Source: 9FT-COMBO-53-11 sp040900215
GTDB lineage: Bacteria > Patescibacteriota > WWE3 > 9FT-COMBO-53-11
Reading direction: 5' to 3'
Length of the DNA: 9,802 nt
NCBI GenBank assembly: GCA_040900215.1
Contig: JBBDZL010000001.1
Span: 1-9,802, forward strand
The notes below the pieces were generated by a model. That model searched no databases and was not told where the DNA came from. It saw only the letters and a program-made list of their open reading frames with translations. Each line of letters starts with the position of its first letter. The stretch's first letter is position 1. Below are positions 6,498 to 9,802 of this stretch, piece by piece. The translations under genes were made by a program, and so were the position numbers.

Positions 6498-7043
6498 ATG
6501 AGCGGACATTCAAAGTGGGCGACAATCAAGCGGGCGAAAGGGATAACCGACGTTAAGCGCGGCAAGCTTTTTTCCAAGTTGGCGAAAGAAATTTCCTCCG
6601 CTGCTAAAAGGGGAGGATCCAATCCGGATAATAACCCTACTTTAAGATCGGCAATTGAAAAGGCCCATTCCTACAACATGCCCAAGGAAAATATTGAGCG
6701 GGCGATGGCGACGGCCTCCGCCGCCCAAGCGCTGGAGGAAGCCGTTTACGAAGGATACGGCCTATCGGGAGTGGCTTTTATGGTGAAGGTTCTCACCGAC
6801 AACCGGAACCGGACTCTCTCCGAAGTTCGGCGGATCTTTGAATTGCACGGCGGCAAGTTGGGAGAAGCCGGTTCGGCCGCTTATATCTTTTCCGATCCCG
6901 ATAACCCCACCTTTATGGTCCCCATAACCGATCCGGATTTGGCGAAGAATATTTTGGCTTTGGCCGAGGCCCTCGATGACCACGATGATACTCAGGAGGT
7001 TTACAGCAACTTCGATGTACCGGAAGAGCTAATTCAACCATGA
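6498..7043 (+). CDS. yebC: YebC/PmpR/TACO1-family protein, short form lacking domain III
   Basis: YebC-family proteins were first described as transcription regulators, and recent work on members such as TACO1 and bacterial YebC proteins points to a role on the ribosome, helping translation of proline-rich stretches. The N-terminus MSGHSKWATIK and the following KRGKLFSKLAKEI, NNPTLRSAIEKA, NMPKENIERA, YEGYG and LTDNRNRT motifs are diagnostic. The protein has only 181 residues against about 240-250 usually. After SAAYIF (residues 127-131) it goes almost at once to PTFMVPI and the C-terminal helix plus NFDVPEE (173 onwards), so the roughly 65-residue domain III appears absent while domains I and II look complete. 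No frameshift is visible. No Shine-Dalgarno sequence is seen before ATG 6498. The stop overlaps the ruvC start (ATGA), implying translational coupling. Confidence 0.93.
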   Translation: MSGHSKWATIKRAKGITDVKRGKLFSKLAKEISSAAKRGGSNPDNNPTLRSAIEKAHSYNMPKENIERAMATASAAQALEEAVYEGYGLSGVAFMVKVLTDNRNRTLSEVRRIFELHGGKLGEAGSAAYIFSDPDNPTFMVPITDPDLAKNILALAEALDDHDDTQEVYSNFDVPEELIQP

Positions 7044-7546
7044 TTACTTTAGGAATTGATCCCGGCACCGCCGAGATGGGGTGGGGGATTGTGGAAGAGC
7101 AAAGGTCAAAAGTCTCCGCCAAAGGCGGATCCGCAATCAAATATCACAGTCATGGGATGATCAAGACTCCCTCGGACCAGCCCCTCTCGAAGCGGTTGGT
7201 GACGATCAGAAGGGGAGTGGAGGAGTTGGTGGATGCTCATAAGGTCGATGAGATTGTGATCGAGCGGGTGGTTTTCAACTTTAATGTAGCTTCGGCTATT
7301 TCAGTCGCCCAATCCTACGGAGTGATTCTACTGCTGGCGGGGGAGCGGGACCTGCCGGTTTACGAGTACAACTCCTTGGAGGCTAAGCTGATTGTGGCCG
7401 GCCACGGCCGAGCGGATAAAAAACTTGTTCAACAGGCCATTAAGAAGCGGCTGCGCCTTAAGGAGCACCCAACGCCGGTCCACGCTGCCGACGCCCTGGC
7501 GATTGCGATTTGCCACTTGGAAAAGAGGAGTTCTTCTCCTTCTTAA
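7040..7546 (+). CDS. ruvC: Crossover junction endodeoxyribonuclease RuvC
   Basis: Cleaves Holliday junctions made during recombinational repair, normally with the RuvAB branch-migration motor. 168 residues, the usual length. The RNase H-like active site is complete: Asp7 in LGIDPGT, Glu75 in IVIER, and His148 and Asp151 in VHAADALAIA. The His at the third position follows the Thermus thermophilus form (from memory) rather than the Asp of E. coli. The start at 7040 overlaps the yebC stop by four bases (ATGA), so coupled translation is likely; a weak GGAAGAG lies 11 bases upstream. An extra stretch around residues 22-34 (RSKVSAKGGSAIK) relative to short RuvC proteins is encoded by a palindromic sequence at 7115-7134. 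ruvA and ruvB do not follow, unlike in many bacteria. Confidence 0.96.
   Translation: MITLGIDPGTAEMGWGIVEEQRSKVSAKGGSAIKYHSHGMIKTPSDQPLSKRLVTIRRGVEELVDAHKVDEIVIERVVFNFNVASAISVAQSYGVILLLAGERDLPVYEYNSLEAKLIVAGHGRADKKLVQQAIKKRLRLKEHPTPVHAADALAIAICHLEKRSSSPS
7115..7134 (+). repeat. Palindromic sequence inside ruvC
   Basis: TCCGCC (7115-7120) and GGCGGA (7124-7129) form a perfect inverted repeat around AAA, and GCGGATCCGC (7125-7134) is a second perfect palindrome overlapping it. TCCGC thus occurs twice with its complement between. It lies in a part of RuvC that tolerates length variation. Confidence 0.7.
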
Positions 7547-7547
7547 G

Positions 7548-8327
7548 ATGTTTTCTTTTTGGCGTACAAAACGCTTTCGTTTCCTCACGGTTTCTTTTCT
7601 GGTAACGGCTCTCTTGGTCGCCCAGACCCTCCCCCAGTATCAAGCGGAGCTGTTTCCGGTCCTAGTCCTGCCGGCCGCTTCGCTGCTGTTTCTGCCGTTG
7701 GCGCTGGGGAGATTAAGAGGGATCGAGTGGTTGACTTTTTCCGTCCTTCCCTTCTTCTTGACCCTGGGAGCTGTTCTTAGCCAGGGGCTCTTTCCGAACT
7801 TTCAGCCGGTGGTCAAGGCGGCGAGCTGGCTGGCTTTTTATATCGGTTTTTACGTTCTGCTCTTGGCCATTAATGTCTTCCAAGTCGGCCGGCGGCGGAA
7901 GGAGAGCATCCCGTTGGAGCGGGCCGCCAAGCCGGTGATTTTTATGGCGGCTTTTGCGGCGGCTTTCTTGCTCTTGACGGCGCTGTACAAGCTCGGTTTT
8001 GGATTTCTTCTTAATAGTGTTTTAACCTTTGGTTTGATCTTCATCCTGGCGACGGACGCTTTTTGGTTTTTGGCGGCCACCGATCTGCTGGAGCGGCGGT
8101 TCTTCGCGGCCGGGGCGCTGTTGGCGCTGGCGGCGGTCCAGATTGCGCTGGCTTTCTCTTTCTTCCCGTGGAAAGCCCACCTCCGGGGGATCTCCGAAGC
8201 GACCTTCTTTTACGCCGCGCTGGGGGTTTCGCGGGCTTATTTTGAAAAACATCTCAAGTATCCCATCGTGGTGGAATATATTTTGGTTTCTTTAGCCGTT
8301 TTGGTTCTGGCGGCGTTGATTAAGTAG
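7548..8327 (+). CDS. Multi-pass membrane protein of unknown function
   Basis: 259 residues with a positively charged N-terminus (WRTKRFRF) and about eight hydrophobic helices, near residues 12-28, 34-54, 60-80, 90-112, 128-147, 151-176, 184-207 and 238-258. Basic residues in the loop at 115-119 (GRRRK) suggest that loop is cytoplasmic. Motifs GIEWLTFSVLPF (58-69) and AFSFFPW (202-208) recall a family of small CPR membrane proteins that I believe is catalogued as DUF5656, but I cannot confirm this. The start at ATG 7548 lies one base after the ruvC stop; the frame is open further upstream within ruvC but that would overlap a well-defined gene. GAGGAG at 7525-7530 is 17 bases away and can pair with CTCCT at 7536-7540, so initiation probably depends on ribosomes finishing ruvC. 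No catalytic motif is seen. Confidence 0.85.
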   Translation: MFSFWRTKRFRFLTVSFLVTALLVAQTLPQYQAELFPVLVLPAASLLFLPLALGRLRGIEWLTFSVLPFFLTLGAVLSQGLFPNFQPVVKAASWLAFYIGFYVLLLAINVFQVGRRRKESIPLERAAKPVIFMAAFAAAFLLLTALYKLGFGFLLNSVLTFGLIFILATDAFWFLAATDLLERRFFAAGALLALAAVQIALAFSFFPWKAHLRGISEATFFYAALGVSRAYFEKHLKYPIVVEYILVSLAVLVLAALIK

Positions 8328-8361
8328 GGGAGAAATAGCAGGGGAGAGGAGCGGCTGATAA

Positions 8362-8394
8362 CCTATAACGTCCATTAATTATTATAGGACTTTT
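8362..8394 (+). terminator. Weak candidate terminator after the yebC-ruvC operon
   Basis: CCTATAA (8362-8368) and TTATAGG (8382-8388) form a perfect but A+T-rich 7-bp stem with a 13-base loop, followed two bases later by TTTT. The stem is too weak and the T run too short to be confident. Confidence 0.35.
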
Positions 8395-8748
8395 ATCTTG
8401 CGATAGACTAGAGCACGATAGCAGATTCATCGTTCTTTATCTTATTTAAATCTTTGATAGCGGTGGTTGGGTAATCTTTGGGAATTAATTAAATTATTAA
8501 AAATTGGTCCCCCTCGTTGATCGATGCCGGTCGGCGGTTTTTTGCTTGCCGGGCGCAAAAAAAGGCCGCGAAATGTTTGCAAAATTGGCGCAAGGACGAT
8601 GTAAGAGCTGTCTTGGCGCGAATCTTGTTAAGTTTTATCTCTTATAATTTTATTCGATCTCTTATTAACTCTTACAAGCTCCTAGTGAGAAGGAGAACTT
8701 CCTGGAGAAAAATCGATTTACAGGAGAGGTAGCCTTATTGGATAAAAC

Positions 8749-8778
8749 TTGACATCAGGAAGGGGACTCCGGTAAATT
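8749..8778 (+). promoter_or_regulatory. Candidate promoter of the Xer-type recombinase gene
   Basis: A perfect -35 hexamer TTGACA (8749-8754) is followed after 18 bases by TAAATT (8773-8778), a 4-of-6 match to the -10 consensus. A second perfect TATAAT stands at 8793-8798 but without a good -35 at the right distance. Either would give a leader of roughly 60-80 bases containing the hairpin at 8825-8854. Confidence 0.55.
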
Positions 8779-8786
8779 GAAACTGT

Positions 8787-8814
8787 GGTTCGTATAATCT
8801 ACATAAAGCGAACA
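8787..8814 (+). other. Candidate dif-like recombination site upstream of xer
   Basis: A 28-base stretch fits the 11-6-11 geometry of Xer target sites: left arm GGTTCGTATAA, centre TCTACA, right arm TAAAGCGAACA. The left arm matches the XerC arm of E. coli dif (as I remember it) at 9 of 11 positions, and the arms are inverted repeats at 7 of 11 positions, including GTTCG/CGAAC. The right arm matches E. coli poorly (5 of 11). The TATAAT in it can equally be a -10 element. Confidence 0.3.
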
Positions 8815-8824
8815 AGTACAAATC

Positions 8825-8854
8825 CGGGGAGGCAACCCGGACCTTGCTCCCCCG
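8825..8854 (+). promoter_or_regulatory. Leader hairpin covering the possible ribosome binding site of xer
   Basis: CGGGGAGGCAA (8825-8835) pairs with TTGCTCCCCCG (8844-8854) with one mismatch and one wobble, around loop CCCGGACC. The 5' arm holds GGGGAGG, the only Shine-Dalgarno-like sequence before the recombinase, and the 3' arm holds the alternative TTG start at 8844. A competing hairpin pairs TCCGGG (8823-8828) with CCCGGA (8836-8841). Confidence 0.5.
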
Positions 8855-8867
8855 CCGCCAAAATCCG

Positions 8868-9779
8868 ATGAAAGAATACCTGCAAAGATTCTTGGAATAT
8901 TTGGAGATTGAAAAGGGCCGCTCGCCGCGCACGGTTGAGAACTACGCTTTCTTTGTGAAAAGATTTCTCGATTTCACGAAGGTCAACTCCCCTACTTCGA
9001 TCACTCCCCAACTTGTCCGCCGCTACAAATTATTCCTAAATCGCTATCAGGATCAGCGCGGCGACCCTCTGGAGAAAAGTTCTCAAAACCATCACCTGAT
9101 CGCGGCGCGGTCGTTCCTGCGCTACTTGGCCCAGCAGGAGGAACTGGATGTGATGCCGCCGGACCGGATCGAGCTGATCGATGAAGGCGATCGCAAGGTA
9201 AAAGTGATGGATGAATCGGCTTTGGAAAGGTTCCTGGCTGCGCCCGATCCGAAGACGCCGCAGGGTCAGCGGGACCGGGCGATTCTGGAGCTTCTTTTTT
9301 CGACCGGACTTCGGGTGTCGGAGTTGGTCGGGCTGGACGTCAAGGATGTTAACCTCAAGACTCGGGAGATTTCGGTGATGGGTAAAGGGCGTAAGATCCG
9401 GGTGGTCTTCGTTTCCGACTCGGCCGCGGTCGCCTTGGATTCCTACCTTAGTACTCGCCAGGACGAATACAAACCGCTCTTTATCCGCTACAAGGGCGGG
9501 CACCCGGTTGATCCGGAGGGATGGGATGCCCGGCTAACCGTCCGGAGCATTCAGAAACTGGTTAAGAAGTATGCGCTGATTGCCGGGATCGCGGTCGACC
9601 CGTCTCCTCACACTCTTCGCCATACTTTCGCTACCGATCTCCTGCGCCGAGGGGCCGACATTCGCTCGGTCCAGGAACTTCTCGGCCACGCCAACATTGC
9701 CACCACCCAAATCTACACGCATATTACTAACCCCCAACTCAAAGAAGTTCATCGCAAATTCCACCGCGGAAATAAATAG
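8868..9779 (+). CDS. xerC/xerD-like: Xer/phage-integrase-family tyrosine recombinase
   Basis: Site-specific recombinase that cuts and rejoins DNA through a tyrosine-DNA intermediate. 303 residues, the usual size of XerC/XerD. An N-terminal SAM-like core-binding domain (about 1-90, opening MKEYLQRFLEYLEIEKG) precedes the catalytic domain (about 110-303). The full catalytic set is present: Arg149 in STGLRVSEL, Lys173 in GKGRK, His248 and Arg251 in HTLRH, His274 in LLGHA and nucleophile Tyr283 in QIYTH. Size and N-terminus favour a chromosomal Xer over a mobile-element integrase, and no phage or plasmid genes are nearby; XerC versus XerD cannot be decided. I prefer ATG 8868; a TTG at 8844, 11 bases behind GGGGAGG, would add eight residues and is a real alternative. 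A 540-base region with candidate regulatory sites lies upstream. Confidence 0.93.
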   Translation: MKEYLQRFLEYLEIEKGRSPRTVENYAFFVKRFLDFTKVNSPTSITPQLVRRYKLFLNRYQDQRGDPLEKSSQNHHLIAARSFLRYLAQQEELDVMPPDRIELIDEGDRKVKVMDESALERFLAAPDPKTPQGQRDRAILELLFSTGLRVSELVGLDVKDVNLKTREISVMGKGRKIRVVFVSDSAAVALDSYLSTRQDEYKPLFIRYKGGHPVDPEGWDARLTVRSIQKLVKKYALIAGIAVDPSPHTLRHTFATDLLRRGADIRSVQELLGHANIATTQIYTHITNPQLKEVHRKFHRGNK

Positions 9780-9802
9780 GGAGGGGATTTTTTGTAGAAT
9801 GG
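9780..9802 (+). promoter_or_regulatory. Possible start of a next transcription or translation unit at the window end
   Basis: GGAGGGG (9780-9786) follows the recombinase stop, then a T run, TAGAAT (9795-9800, 5 of 6 to a -10) and an overlapping ATG at 9799-9801. Either a promoter or a start with a 12-base spacing is possible; the window ends before it can be decided. Confidence 0.3.

Larger units (their letters stand above)
8328..8867. other. Intergenic region of about 540 bases without a convincing gene
   Basis: The first 190 bases are A+T-rich with many stops. From about 8520 to 8625 composition turns G+C-rich; a TTG-initiated frame at 8517-8732 (71 residues, basic) and an ATG frame at 8524-8604 (26 residues) exist, but neither has a ribosome binding site or recognisable motif. 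TTGGCGC occurs twice, at 8585 and 8613. TTTTTTGC at 8539-8546 and GCAAAAAA at 8553-8562 form an inverted repeat. The last 120 bases carry promoter-like elements, a dif-like 28-mer and a leader hairpin before the recombinase gene. I see no match to tmRNA, RNase P RNA, SRP RNA or a riboswitch class I know. Confidence 0.6.

Noticed and set aside
7392..7547. Upstream extension of the membrane protein into ruvC
   Set aside because: The added residues come from an alternative frame of well-conserved ruvC sequence and show no membrane or domain signal; ATG 7548 right after the ruvC stop is the natural start.
8517..8732. 71-residue basic open frame in the intergenic region
   Set aside because: TTG start without ribosome binding site, no recognisable motif, and unusual amino-acid content; not enough to call a gene.
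8836..8867. tRNA or tmRNA 3' end (sequence ending CCGCCGCCA) as an attachment site
   Set aside because: No T-loop GTTCGA-type sequence, acceptor partner or anticodon arm could be found on either strand.
1..9802. CRISPR arrays, insertion sequences, rRNA and tRNA genes
   Set aside because: No regularly spaced repeats, transposase genes, terminal inverted repeats or conserved RNA motifs were seen.

Overview
The window reads like bacterial chromosome from the Candidate Phyla Radiation (Patescibacteria), of moderately high G+C, taken from a metagenome scaffold (a run of exactly 100 Ns sits at 5078-5177). I base this on the gene families: a membrane-anchored TraG/VirD4-like ATPase standing alone, short uncharacterised proteins of a type I recall from CPR genomes, a compact multi-pass membrane protein behind ruvC, and a single Xer-type recombinase. 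Lineage is inference; no rRNA, tRNA or ribosomal protein gene is present to test it. TGA is used as a stop (4541-4543, 7041-7043), so the glycine-TGA code of Gracilibacteria/Absconditabacteria does not apply.

Layout. 1-81: window edge, no supportable gene. 82-1885: oligoendopeptidase F (M3 metallopeptidase) on the minus strand, with a TTG start, a strong ribosome binding site and a clean intrinsic terminator. 1909-1960: divergent promoter region with a palindromic TTGCAA that may serve as -35 for both strands. 1997-4543: TraG/VirD4-like ATPase. 4578-5429: two-repeat protein with a Lys/Pro/Glu-rich tail, interrupted by the scaffold gap. 5524-6378: uncharacterised protein with a different internal duplication and a C-terminal Cys cluster, ending inside a strong terminator. 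6498-8327: tightly coupled cluster of a yebC-like gene (lacking the usual third domain), ruvC and a membrane protein. 8328-8867: about 540 bases without a convincing gene, ending in promoter-like elements, a dif-like 28-mer and a leader hairpin. 8868-9779: Xer/phage-integrase-family tyrosine recombinase.

How they may work together. RuvC (Holliday junction cleavage) and a Xer recombinase (chromosome dimer resolution) both belong to recombination and chromosome segregation and lie within 1.4 kb of each other. A candidate dif-like site directly upstream of the recombinase would make this a self-contained one-recombinase Xer/dif module of the kind known from lactococci and streptococci; this is a hypothesis. 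The TraG/VirD4-like ATPase has no type IV secretion partners in the window, so its role stays open. The clearest structural novelty is the 181-residue YebC, where a stretch corresponding to domain III appears cleanly removed while domains I and II are intact.
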